A stretch of DNA of 64,000 nt, taken from Chrysemys picta bellii. Its lineage: Eukaryota > Chordata > Testudines > Emydidae. The stretch spans positions 114,238,421-114,302,420 of the forward strand of contig NC_088792.1 of assembly GCF_011386835.1 (NCBI RefSeq), in the 5' to 3' direction. A model generated the notes under the pieces. That model was not told the DNA's origin. It searched no databases and saw only the letters and a list, made by a program, of their open reading frames with translations. Made by a program: the position numbers and the translations under genes. Below are positions 43,960-56,689 of this stretch, piece by piece (positions within the stretch are counted from its first letter, which is position 1; each line of letters opens with the position of its first letter).

Positions 43960-46900
43960 GTAAAATCCTTCCTAAATCAAAGGAGACCATCTAGCAGGTA
44001 CTCAGTATAAACCTTCACGTCCATTCTCTCAAATTCCAGGTCATTAAATATGTCTGTTAGTCTGCCTGGAAGTGGCTACTACAGTGACCACTGCAACAAC
44101 AGATCTACAGCAGGACTTAAGGACATCTCCAACCAGGAAAACCAGGGCCAACAATGTCAAAAAAGAATGAAGTGGATTACATTGACTATGTCCTTCTCTG
44201 ATCACTGTGACAACGCTAGGAAAGAGTGACTTGGGAGGATGACATATATCATAGGGTATAAGCATAACTAGCCACCATTCTTTCCTGAGGTCCAAGTAGT
44301 TTACTCAGAACCGCAGTTCCACTGACTGCTGCATCTAGAAAACTGCCAATACTGTTCTTTGAACATTGCCTGGAATAGGAAAAGTCTTGGAGATGTTTGC
44401 ATCCCAGGACTGCAACCCAACACATCTCCTACTATGTTGGAACAGTAGAGAGAAATCACAATAATCATTTGGTTATCTGACAGTTGATTAATATAGAAAG
44501 CTAAGAATTGAAGTCTGTGTGTTTATGAGTCCTATCAACTGCATTTGCAAAGTTTTGATCAGGGCCTTAATTCTACTAAGATGGAGGAAAACACACACAA
44601 TATGCCTACAGAAAAGGAGCAGATGTAGTATCGTAAGCCCTAAACTAAACAACAGAATTTAATCATGAGTCTGTGTACATAACCTGCACCAAAGCTGTAG
44701 GTGTCCAGAAAACCAAATCAAAGAAGGAATCAGAAGACAAGCATAAAAATCCCACCTGCTCCGGTGAAGAGAAATGTTTGGTCACCTAACCAGAGACAGT
44801 TTGTCAGCATGTTGAGTGGACAAGCTGAAACTACTCCTCGTATCTCTTCCCAACACTCCTGGCAGTCTTTACCCCAAACCAAGAGTTAGTGATATGTCTG
44901 GAACCCCTCATGCTAGGTATATATAGGATATGTTACCCCCAAAACAGAACTTGTAGTTCCTGTAGCTTTTGCCCTAGGGTTAAAGTGTTTATCCTTTTCC
45001 TCAAAATTGCTTGTCAAACTTGGCTACTTTCTTAACAATTTTGTCTAACTACCCCAAAAGCATGTTACCCATTTGGATCAGGTGGATTCCAGAGATGGTG
45101 TCCACCTCTTCAGATCACAGTCAGTTGGCTCTCCTAGCTACTATGGTACAAAATAAAGAATGATCAGAAAACCTTGTTATAAAAATCACATATCTACAGA
45201 AAGGAGAAATCTTTTTGCAGATTTAGAATTTTTTGTGTGTGAGTTGAAATAAGAAAGGACAGCCAAGATTCCTGAACGTCTGCAGCATTACCAATTAGTT
45301 ATGGTGTCAACAGCTTTCCTAGCAGATAGTGTGCACACACCAGTGTCTAGAACAAGTGTGTTCAGGAGACTTCTGTGAGCTGGACTCAATCTCTCTCCAA
45401 GCTATGACAGTGTAATGGAGAGAGATATGAAAGTCTTGTGTCAGAAACCACACTGTACATGAGTTTGTCAAGTTTGTAGCATCTTTGTGTGACCTAATCA
45501 TTTCATCAATTCCACTTTTAAGACTATTGAGGGCAAGAACTCAAACGGGAAACCTGGAAGAGATAAAGCAGGACATGGCTATTTACAGTGCAGTCCCTGC
45601 AGTTGTGTAATCCCCATAAAGGGAAGAATTTAAAGGGGACAATCTGGTCTAGGAATTATGTATGGCCTATGGCAGATTTTGCTAACTCACATCAGTTTAG
45701 ACAGAGTCTATCATACCAAATAAACATAATTTCCCAGGGACCCTAATAAAGGATGGGAAAAATACTTTCATATTTTTTTCCTTCTAATGGACTCCCTTTA
45801 GGATATAGGATTTGTCTTAGTGGATCAGATCCTTGGTCTAGCTAATCTAGTATCCTGTCTCAGACACTGGCAATCACCAGATACTTCCAAGGAGGATGTG
45901 GAATAATCAGATCCTTCATGAAGGTCTCAGCCTAATCCCTAATAGTTAGAGATTGGCTTTAACCCCCAAGCAGAAGGTTTCAAAGGAGGGATTAGGCCCA
46001 TTAGGAAGTGTGAGGTTCTTTACTAGGCAAATCTGCCCATGGGTCATCTCCTCAATTCTCAAAATCTGATTGCTTCAAATGAGGCAGTTAAACTCCTTGA
46101 TTATCAGTACTTTGGTGTACCTGCTGAGTTATTTACCATCACCTATCACAAATAAGCATCACAAACACCTGACTCCAGTATTTAAATACTCAGAGAGGAG
46201 CCTGAAGAAAAAAAGGAATCTCTTTCCTCACAGGCCCCATCTTTATCCATATTCATATTGTCCACTGCTCTGCAGGGATCCAACTAGTCACTCACTTCCA
46301 AAGATGACAGCTGTCTGCAGTGAGAAGTTGACTTCAGCCCCTCCATTCAGTGCCCCTTCACAATCCTCCACTGGCAAGAGTGATTTCTAACAGTCCCCCA
46401 CCATTTTCAATTAACTTACTTATATCTGCATCCAGCATACAGGTTTCCAGCCATACCAGTAACCCCACATTTTTGGTACAGACTGCCAGCAGGGATGGGA
46501 GGAGTCAGCTTCAGCTTGTCCAGGCAAAGTGAACAACAGCCCTGATTAGCAGTGGCCATTGACAGGGAGAGCCAATACCCCTTACAGTGTGGGTGTTACC
46601 TCACTTGTGCCCAGGGTTTGGCTGTCTGACTACTCCCGATATTCCATGACAAGGGCCTGGAGATGTCAATAGGGGAGGGAGTAGACAAAGTGCAGAACAG
46701 TACCTAAGAGGAATTGCCAGAACCATTGGGTCTACAGCCTAAATCCTTGAACTATGAAGAGCTGCTGTGAAAAAGCTGTTCCCTGTGGTACAGAAGCAAC
46801 ATACAGGAGCTGTGATGCAGCACACAGGCTTCTATGGTAGAAGACTGGAAGACACCAAGATCTTTATCATATCTCCTTCTGTGGCCTTTGTGGTCCAGTT

Positions 46901-48295
46901 AATCCAGTCCATCCATCACAGTCTAGAAGATTCCTTCTATATGTGAGGACCAATTTTCCTTTAGTGTTTTTCATCTTCATCTATGTCACTAACATTCAAT
47001 GGATGCAAGACTTCTTTTTTCACTTAAATTAAATACCTTCCCCTTCCTACCCAACTAATGTTTGCTAGTTACACCTCGCCAAACAAGCAACACAGAATTA
47101 AAAGGGTAAAAAGTGACAGATAGATTGAAATTTTTAGTTTTGAAGGACCTTTACATTTTTTATTTTTGCCTAGAAGACTGAATTTAATTATAATTTAGTT
47201 CAATTTGAAGTATTTGTTATGATGGACATAAAAAATAAAAAGTAAACCAAATAAATTTTAATTTGATTTTAGATGAACTTTAAATAGTCAGAAAATTAAA
47301 AAGATACTGTAGTACTTTTTTCCTATGTGTTGCAGTCTAAAGGTTAAAATTTTAAAATAGAAATAGAAATAGAAAGTACTAGGCATAATGTAGCACAGAA
47401 GTTAACTATTGTCCTGAAGATAACCTCTTTCCTGACTCCTGACCAACAGACTTTCCTTAAAGATACCCAATCCTAGCAGCAAATGTCAACAGTCAGACAT
47501 TAAGATCCATTTAACGCATCTCTGAGATTAAAACAAAAATGGAAAATTTCATCTCAAAGGTAATGTAAATAAGTTATGAAAACAACAAAAAAGTCACAAT
47601 GTAAATTAGAATTCTAACTTCACTCTAGTAGAACATTTGCTAATGCCTTTAATAACTATCAATACAGTACTAGCTGTGTTAGTAACATATATATAGTCAA
47701 TAAAAATGTTTCCCCACTTATCCCACACAGCAAATTTCAGCATAGATCTGTCAAAGAAATCAAGAAATCTAGCCACAGAATACATGCAAACCAAGCTCAC
47801 ACCCAACACATTTTTTCACTAATGACTAACAGCCATAATGATTCAAAACATTTTAAAATGACATATCTGGCCAGCTGTAATTAGCTACCACCTTTTCTAT
47901 CTTAAACAGTAAAACCCACCAATTATTCATGCTTTCCATAGCCCGATGAGAATCCCACAGGATTTTGATCATGGTCCAAAGCCCTCTAAAGCAAGGAGCT
48001 CTCAAAGAAATGCCCTCAATGTCTGCCTGACACCAACATTAATTTATTATACTTTATAAAATAATCAGTGGCTCAATTAATGAAGATTTGTTTTTAAATT
48101 TAACTTATGCTATATTCCCTAGTATATAACTTTTGAATACATATATTTCAAAATCAGAAAACTTAAGCTTATTAAAAACAATATTAATGTAACATTCAGG
48201 AATATTAACCTTCCCTCCCCTCCCCAATTTTCTTTTTGAACTCATGAGGTGGGGAAGGAGAGGGAATGGGAAAGATATTAAAAGTATGTGTTTAC
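43960..48295. other. PTPN3 intron; one probable old CR1 tail near 45800-46000
   Basis: No exon seen. At 45810-45960, TGGATCAGATCCTTGGTCTA, GCTAATCTAGTATCCTGTCT and later pieces look like a diverged antisense CR1 end. The rest is unassigned, including short frames at 44701-44889 and 46070-46390. Confidence 0.45.
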
Positions 48296-48416
48296 CTGTG
48301 CTGTTCATGTAGTGACTCTACTTTGGTTAAAAAATCTTGGTTCTGATCTGGTATGAAACGATAATTTGAGAGATATCCTGAACGATGTACTGAAGAGTTA
48401 TGGTCTCCAAACTGAG
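48296..48416 (-). CDS. PTPN3: PTPN3 exon, FERM F2 lobe (about residues 156-195)
   Basis: A 121-bp exon lies between acceptor CTAACAG and donor GTAAAC. It encodes [20 protein letters not shown] followed by [19 protein letters not shown]. It begins with two bases that complete a Ser codon and ends on AG, completed by T in the next exon to give Ser. The GYLS and FIPDQ motifs are typical of the F2 lobe in the PTPN3/PTPN4 pair. The few differences from human lie in the variable loop. Confidence 0.95.
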
Positions 48417-48820
48417 CTGTTAGGGGAAAAAACACATGCACAAAAAGGTTTCATAGACAGCCTCAGCTTAGTGTAAATACTGTTTACAGGAACTCCCCCT
48501 TCCGCACTAAATGGCATATTAACCAAGAGTAAGTATAGTTGTGGAAAACCGCAAGAATTAAAGATTATTTCTCACTGACCACAGTTTTGTTTAACCTACT
48601 CAATCTTAAAACAACAGCAAATGAAAATCTCTTCCAACATATAAGTATGCTTATCATAAATACTTTTTTGGGCACTGATTAGCTTAATACTTTTTTCAGT
48701 TACTCATTTATCCATACTTTTGCTTTGTTTGCCATAACAAAACTTCTTAGACTGCACATATTGCACCAGCACAGAATATAACCATGTAAAATGTCACAGG
48801 TGAAACAGAATTGTCTAAAT

Positions 48821-49338
48821 CAGGGAAATCAAACTGAGCCCATTTGATGTGTGTGTGGCCCCCTTACAGATAAAGAATCTGTAGACTGAAAATTCATTTT
48901 TTAAAAATGTCTTGTATTTAAAACTATAAAGAAAATCTTCCAAACTTTAACTAATGTTGTTTTGACCCATTTTAACTACCCAGTTGTCATTTATCCATCT
49001 TAACTGAGTGTTAACATTTCTCATGATAACCAATTCCTAATTTGTGCATGGATTTACAACAATCATATATGCACAATCATATATGCACAAATGGCCAAAT
49101 AAACAAAGGATGGAAATAGTATTCTAGACAAGTGCCCATAATCATATTTTCCCACTGGTCGATGCTGAATATAACAGTAAATGGACATATAACAAAAATG
49201 GACATATTGTTCTCTAGCAATGGGATATCTGCTATAAATTGAAGGACAGCATATGGCCCTAACTTTGTAGCCTCAGCCCATGAACACAAGTCAAAGATGT
49301 AATTCAGCCCTTCCCACAAAATAAGTTTGACACCCTTC
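48821..49338. mobile_element. hAT MITE, 518 bp
   Basis: It starts CAGGGAAATCAAACT and ends AGTTTGACACCCTTC. Flanking 8-bp repeats GTCTAAAT (48813-48820) and GTCTAAAG (49339-49346) match at 7 of 8. Internal sequence is AT-rich and non-coding. Confidence 0.88.
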
Positions 49339-49346
49339 GTCTAAAG

Positions 49347-51690
49347 ATCACCCTTTATGGATAGCAAGTCAGAGTTTGTTAAGGTTTTTTTGTTGTTGTT
49401 TTGGGGTTTTGTTTTGATTCAAGCATTTACCTGCTGCTAAAAGAATTACCTAGAACTAATTTCAGTGGAATTCTAAGTTCACAAGTATAGATGTACACAA
49501 ATGATTCAGCAGTAATGCTTTCATATGCCAATCAAAAAGTGATATGATACTATGCAAATCACTAGAACATGAACTATTTTTCTTAGCACAGAACAAACAG
49601 TACTTATTATAAAACATTTAAAGCATTAAAAATATAGAAAAAAGTTACTTGTAACTTATTTTGTGGATAAGCACAAGAACACATACTGGTCTGCACTGCA
49701 GAAAATTCAGTATACAATAAAGCCTTGGCCAAGTCACCCAAAGTACATTTTTCTAAACAAGATGCCATTATTTTACAAAAATGTTAAAGGCCATGAAATA
49801 TGAAATGGCGGGTTAGCCAAAGAATCAATATTTCTCCATAAAAGAACCCGTAGCACAACAATTGAGGATACCTAAAGCAAAGGGAATGCCGAATTTAGGA
49901 ATACTGGCCAATTAAGATACGAAGGAAAAACCTCTACACCATATGAACCTTAACTACTGAGATATAAAAGAATGAAAGTTGTCAGCACCTTTGAAAATAT
50001 AGTCCCATAGCTACTTGTCAGCACTAACTGGGGTCACAACGCATATTTAAATGGAAGAGAAAATTAATGGACAAACATGAAGTAATTTAGTTTGGTTACT
50101 GTAATGTTCCTACTGTCCTTTGCTCCTAAATGCCTTTGAAAACAGCTTAATTTTTGTACTAGTTAGCAAAACCCACTCTTGGCAGAAAGATTTGGATTTA
50201 ATGATAAATATCTAAACAAACTTTAACAATGTTTGTTAAACATTAACTCTTCCTTTGAAAGCAAACCAGTCACTTGTATGAACTGTGCCAAACTGAAAAA
50301 ATTCCATATACTGCAACACATTAATGTAGATCCAGGCCAATGCCTTGCACAGATGTGCACAACTAAAGGCTAAGGCTATAGAACCACAAACTTATTAACT
50401 GTTTATCCAAAGTAATCTATGCTTAATAATGATATCAAAATAAAATATGCACATTTCAGACAACTGTGTTTTGACTGGCATGTATACTTATTTTTCCTTT
50501 CCAGCAATTAAAATTTCTCAATCTCTTCCATATAATCTCTGACCCAATATTTTTGTTTTTTTGGGCAAAGCTGAGCGAGGCTTTTTTTGGTTTTTTTTCA
50601 TACCAAAGTTGGTTTGAAGCATATTCTTGTCAACAGGAGACTACATTGCCAAGAATAGTACATCTTAATTTTCTACTTCAAAATCTATGCTTGTGTTTCT
50701 TATCGTAATTTTACCTTCTCTAAAGAGAGTACCTATTGCTCAGTGATTCATTATGAGGTTGGGTTCTTCTAATTCATCTTCCAAACATGTAGGCTCCTCT
50801 TTTCTCTCCCCCTCCCCACCTCCTTCCTAGCTAGGGTCATCCTTGTCAGGCCAGCAAGGAGGCGCAGGTTAGACTTGCATCTCCAACTCCCCAGACAACT
50901 GCAATAGTTGAAGAGATTAACTATAATAAACTCTGCTTAGTACACATTGTAGAAGAGTAGTCTCAAGCATCATCCCACTTTTTTTTTTTATTACCTAAAC
51001 AATGGAAAAGAACTAGGATGTTTTCATCTTTCCTGCTTGTGGGCATCTGATGCTCTATGATTCATTGTATCTGGGAAGTAATCAGCAGTATAACAATCTC
51101 AACAAACATGAAGAAAACAATCTTCAAGGAAATGGAGCCAAGGGGGAGGGGGGGGGGAGTGGGAGAGAGAAACACAACTTTTATTTGAATTTGCATTGAT
51201 CATTTAAAATGTATCTGAAAAGTTTTAATAAAGAACAAAATCAAAGAAAAAAAAAACAGAACCATTCAAAAAGCCATAGTAAACAAGGAGAGCACACCTA
51301 TTTAATAGTGCTCGGTCAATGCCTGCAATAAAGACCAAATAGCCAAGTGGCAAATTCCTTGGATGAACCCTTTAGATAATATGCCTAACAAGTAGCACAG
51401 TTGTGAGAGTCCTCAATGAGGTAAAAGGATGTTGACAAACATTTAAAGGCCTGAAAAATTCCTGTGTCTCTGTCTGTCTATATATAGTGGATATTTATGC
51501 TTTGTGGCCCTGGCCTCCCATGTAATTCTAAAAATGGTTCAGATTTTCCCCAAGGATTAGTTTTGTATAGAAGACATTCACTGCCTGGTTAAAGTGTGTA
51601 ACAGTTTCTCTTGGTTGTTGAAAGGCTTAGGTCATACACAAGGTAGATAAAAGGACTTGGGGGGGGGGTGGAGAGAAGAGGAAGGACAAA
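49347..51690. other. PTPN3 intron, nothing recognised
   Basis: AT-rich intron, with a G-rich run at 51140-51160. No exon or repeat family recognised. Confidence 0.45.
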
Positions 51691-51700
51691 TAGATTTGTA

Positions 51701-51925
51701 ATCTGCAGTGTTGCTGTAGCCGTGTTGGTCCCAGAATATTAGAAGACAGACGAGGTAATTTCTTTTATTGGACCAACTTCTTTTGGTGAGAGAGACAAGC
51801 TTTCAAGCTACACAGAGCTCTTCTTCAGATCCAAAGAAGAGCTCTGTGTAGCTCGAAAGCTTGTCTCTCTCCTCAGGAGAAGTTGGTTCAATAAAAATTA
51901 CTTCACCCATCTTGAGTCTCTAAAC
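51701..51925 (+). mobile_element. Fold-back Penelope-like element tail, second subfamily
   Basis: 51711-51829 is an antisense tail (GCAGTGTTGCTGTAGCCGTG, then TTGGACCAACTTCTT and GACAAGCTTTC). 51830-51915 is the same tail in sense (GAAGAGCTCTGTGTAGCTCG, then AAAGCTTGTCTCTC). Target repeat AGATTTGTA is at 51692-51700 and 51926-51934, extendable to 13 bp with one mismatch. Same subfamily as the 28020-30306 element. Confidence 0.85.
51794..51828 (-). other. Hammerhead-like stem-loop in PLE tail (intact CUGANGA box)
   Basis: On the minus strand: CTGAAGA, an extra A, stem GAGCT / AGCTT, then GAAA and GCTTGTC. The sense arm next to it has CAAAGA in place of CTGAAGA, but a perfect stem GAGCT/AGCTC. 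Confidence 0.42.
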
Positions 51926-51934
51926 AGATTTGTA

Positions 51935-53188
51935 GACAGTTTCTAGATTTGAGCAAGAAGTCCATGAACTTTCATGAACATCCATGCTCCTCAGGCTTAG
52001 TACCTCAGCTGCTGGAAGCCTTCGTGTTTGAGCAGACCTTTGAAAAGAAAGTCCCACCAGACCAGGAATCCAAAGATGCTCAATTGACAGAACTATGGAG
52101 AATTATGGGTGAGTAGGTGACTATGTTTCTGTTAGCTAACTGAGAATTTCATTATTATCATTCTTCTATGTGCAATTTATGTCCAGTCAGCCAGCCTGTA
52201 GATTTGCTCTTTGCCCAAATGCGTTTGAAAGATGAAGGAAGTGGTCTTGAAAAATATATGCACAAATTCCTTTGGGACTATTTCAAGAGATTTTCTGTCT
52301 GATGTGGATTGTTTAAGAATCCTTTGGAATTAAGCCATTGGGGCTGGAAATTTCCTTTAGGAAAAGGTAAACCCTGATGTGGAAGGCTTGAAAACTTTGG
52401 AAGAAACTCCTATTTTACTATTTCTAAGATACTAAGGGAAAATATTATTAAAGCCATAAGACTTGGAAGGCCTTGACTAAAAAAGAAAATAAACCCCATG
52501 TTATACTAACACATTTTATTGAAAGCTTCAGCTAATCACCTCAACTATGGTACAGCAATCTCCAATCTATTGGGTTGCACAGCCTCACCACTGTAAAGAG
52601 CTCTGTTGCTGCTGCTTCAGCAACAGCACTTGCTTGTGCCCCAGGCTATGGCTCCCCTTAAAGGGACAGGGACCGTCATTTTTAAAAATGTATTTGCAGA
52701 GGAAAGAGATGATACCGAAGGGGGAACAAGAAAATATCTGAGCAAAAAAGCCATGATGATATGGTTTTAAAACTGGGCAAGCTCCTTCCTTAACACTGAC
52801 ATTTTACTGCAGGATCACAGTCATTCACATTGTCCAGGGGAGTTGGCAGACTGGTAATATAAACGACAAGCTAAGAGTTGCTGGTAGGCCCAAAAAAGTG
52901 ATAGTCTAACCGCTCTGCAGTGGAAGAAAACTGGCAGGAGAGATATTTAAACTACCTCTAATCTGCATATTTTAGCAATTTGGGTGTTCTACAGCCATGA
53001 CAGGCTGGCACATGTGTTTGGCTACACTGCTACATTGGTAGGACTAAAAGGCATGTGAGGCCACGCTGACCTGATGCACACAACTGAGAAAGCCTGAAAT
53101 AGAACAGAATCAGCATGTGGAATTTTTAGGCACCCATACAAGAGCAGAAACTGGTTCCATATCTTGGGAATTCAAACCACCTAAGTTC
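51935..53188. other. PTPN3 intron, nothing recognised
   Basis: No exon or repeat family recognised. Confidence 0.45.
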
Positions 53189-53196
53189 ATCTACCC

Positions 53197-53401
53197 CAGG
53201 GGTTCTCAAACTGGGGGTTGGGACCCCTCAGGGGGTTGCGAGGTTATTACATGGGGGGGTCGCGAACTGTCAATCTCTACCCTAAACCCTGCTTGCCTTC
53301 AGCATTTACGATGGTGTTAAATATATTAAAAAGTGTGTTTAGTTTATTAGGGGGCTTGCTGTGTGAAAGGGGTCGCCAGTAAAGAAGTTTGAGACCCACT
53401 G
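53197..53401. mobile_element. hAT MITE (CAGGGGTTCTCAAACT type)
   Basis: The left end is CAGGGGTTCTCAAACTGG and the right end, in reverse, CAGTGGGTCTCAAACT, 205 bp. Flanks ATCTACCC (53189-53196) and ATGCACCC (53402-53409) match at 6 of 8. Confidence 0.87.
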
Positions 53402-53409
53402 ATGCACCC

Positions 53410-56117
53410 TCAATTTGTTATTTTAATTGTGATTTCAGTTTCAGAGCTATTGGGAGTCAGAGCTGCCCTCTGGAAGAAACCCTGATCAAAAGCTTGAAGA
53501 AGCAGGGCTTAAGATAGCAATCACAGGGACTGAGAATTGAAGCTAAGGCCTTCCCTGGAACAACTAGGGAAAAAAAACCACCTAATTCTGGCATCCTAGG
53601 GGGTCTAACGCCATGGACTTTTCTTACCCCTCTGATTTACCAGAGCCTCAGAAGCACTCCTGGACTCCATTTTTCACCTTAACCAGCAGAGAAAAATAGC
53701 AAGTGCCAAAGTCTTATAGTTTCAAAACAGACCAGATCCTGCTGATGGACTTTTGGCCCAAGTAACCTGGGGTTTGAACGTCATTTCTACAGTGGGAGAG
53801 GAATGAATGGTGAAGGGCAATGGAGCCAGGCTGGGAGAAGATTTAAAAACAACAACCACATAGCCTTCTGCTTAGAAAAAGAGAGCAGAACTCTAGAAGA
53901 ACCTCCTGCTTCTCCAAGCAAGGGCGAGAGACTGGAGAGCTGTAGATGTAAGCACTACTTTGTACAACTCCTTCAGCTGGCACATTGAGAAATTAGGAGC
54001 AAGAGTGAAAAGAAAGAGAGGTACCTATGTGCTTGGACAATATGGAGGAAGAACTTAGTCATAATGAATCACAATTTAAAGCACTCATAACCATTTATTT
54101 CTTGGATTGGGGCCTTACTGACAGCAAAAGCAGCAGCAGTAGTAGTAGTAAATCTGCTACATGAGGTTTTAACTAAAAGCAGAGGATATATCAACTGTGT
54201 AGGACAATCTATTACATTTCACTTTCTAGAACTTTGTGGGCAATAATCTTAGTTTACAACATAAATAATAAATAGAAAAATAGGGCAGGATTTGGCATTT
54301 GAAACGTTATTTAATTGAACTCATGAGTAATAAATTATTTTAAAATATTTGAAGAAAATATACATCTCATTAGTGACTGCTTTTAAGAAACAAGAAATTC
54401 AAGATGTGCTGAATATAAAACACAGTGTGCAATATATAATGTTCAACATAAATTCAACATTAAAAGTAACATTTAATCTGCATATCCCCAATATCTGAAG
54501 AACAGTCTTTGTAGTTATGATAAATCATACAGTCACATCAACTAATCTGACACAGTCATACAGATTGTTCTACTCTCCTGTAATTTTTTACTACCATCAA
54601 ACAAAGTGAAGTGTAGCATAACCAAAAGGCAATGTATCAGAACAGTTTTATTTTAGAACTTCACTACTAAAGCCAAACAACCATGAAAAGGCAATATGTA
54701 GAAACAGTTGTTTTTTCAGAAGCATGATCTATTCCAGGCAACCACAACTACAGCACTGAGTGGTTAGCAACATTTACAAAACTGAAGAAAACCTATAATA
54801 AGAATAAATTATATTTTACATGTGAAAAAAGAGAATGAATGAAATAATTTCCTATACAAGAAGTAGTCCTGTGAAAAAGAAATGAAAATGTAAAAATAAA
54901 TATAAAACTTAATACATTATGGAAGCTCAAAGACAACAGCCACATGTTTTTAACCAACAATTGTAGGTAATCAACACCTTAAGATTAATCTCCTCCATAC
55001 ACAAGAGATAATGCATGAGGAAATTGCTGCTGAAAAGTCATAGTAGTTTAGCAAGAAATGGGTCAAACTGGGCTAACCAATGGTAGTTCAAGCCAGCAAC
55101 TCCCCTCCCCCAACCCTGCCCCCCTGCCCCAGGCTGCTATTTTGTACTCCAGAATCTCAGATTTCATTTAGAAGATAGTTAAATTAAAATCCAAAACTGA
55201 AATGACAATAGTTTATAATACCTATTCTCAGATAAAAACCATTATCAGTAATCTATATCATATCATTATAGAGTAATGATATATTCAGTAAAAATAATGG
55301 AACCCTATTAGCAAGACAATAGACATGTATTTTATTCGTCAGGGCAGTATTTTTCCCTATTATTAGGATATCCCATATTTTGCTGAACCCCGAGGCTCAC
55401 AGAATGAACATGGGGATTACACAAGCAGCAACAAAAACTATAGTAGCTTACAAAAGGAAATGAAGGAGGTAAACAATTTTTCAACTGGGAACATCACTGT
55501 CTACAGATGGCAGGGCTATGGATATAGATTTACGTGAAAAAACCCAAATATGCTAGAAAAAACATCATATATACACTACAGTCTATACACTGTAATCTTA
55601 CCATTAGTCACCCCCTCCCCCAGTAACATGAGCCTTCCCCTCCTCTTTAATTGCCTTTCTCTATACACTGCTTTATGAAATACCTCCTCACACCCTTAGT
55701 TCATTCGTATTAGCTTTCCTGGACGCTCCCGCATAGAAAAACCCTTAGAGTGAAAATATGTTTTAGACCAATTCATACCGTAAGTTTTATACAGAACACA
55801 AATGAGGGCACTGATTATTTCTAATTCTTGAATCAATCTAATATTTTCTATAGCATAAATTTAATGAGCATGCTATCTCTATTTAGTGAAACTGCCCTAG
55901 GCATACAAATATAGATAACGGGTCATGTATTCTTTCCTTCCAAGTAGCTCCTTAATCCTTCTTTACAATGCATCAGTTTTAGCATCAATTTTGTCCAAGA
56001 GGATAGGTAAAGAAAGTCTTCTGCACTGGAGTTAGCAAAACAGCTCAGTGGAAGATAAAGAACAGCTCAATGATGGTCAAATATTTTACCAGCCAAGAAA
56101 GATCTGTCATTACTTAC
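53410..56117. other. PTPN3 intron, nothing recognised
   Basis: AT-rich intron, including a short CAG/TAG trinucleotide run near 54130-54150. No exon or repeat family recognised. Confidence 0.45.
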
Positions 56118-56170
56118 ACTGTACGGCATAAGATGCGAGGACAACAGCAGAATTAAGAGGGCATAACAAC
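56118..56170 (-). CDS. PTPN3: PTPN3 exon, FERM F2 lobe (about residues 138-155)
   Basis: A 53-bp exon sits between acceptor TTCTCAG and donor GTAAGT. It encodes LLCPLNSAVVLASYAVQ, almost identical to the human segment, with a split Arg codon at its start and a split Ser codon at its end. The conserved CPLN..AVVLASYAVQ run is the second F2 helix. It lies about 2.5 kb downstream of the preceding exon. Confidence 0.93.
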
Positions 56171-56689
56171 CTGAGAAAAGAGAAAAACAGTTTTTTTTAA
56201 TATATATACTTACACATAGCATGAATAGGTAGAATATTAACCATTTCTCTGCAATGTATTTTGTAACATTTAATATTAATCTTCAGCAACTCTCACTGAC
56301 TTTCTTAAACAAAAGACAATAGTCATAGCATAGTAGGGTGATGAAATTAAGTTGTGTAACAGCTCATTAATGGAATGGAAATAACTTGTCTTAAATGGAT
56401 ATGTTCATATCCTTGTTGGATGCTTATTCTGGAAAGTGAAAAGGAAGGAAAGATTTTCTTGCTTTGGATATAACTTTAATAACTGCAGTCTATTATTTTT
56501 AACATGAGACATGAACATTAAAATTAGCCAAGTGCCAAGCGTACAAATGCAGCTCTGATCTACAGTCTACACAGAACTTGCTACCAATTTTTAAAGACAA
56601 CAGGTAATGAAGATGAAAGGTTTGGACCACATTTTAGACTTTCACAGATGCAGACGAAAGACAGAAGGACATGAGAGCCTTCTAACTTA

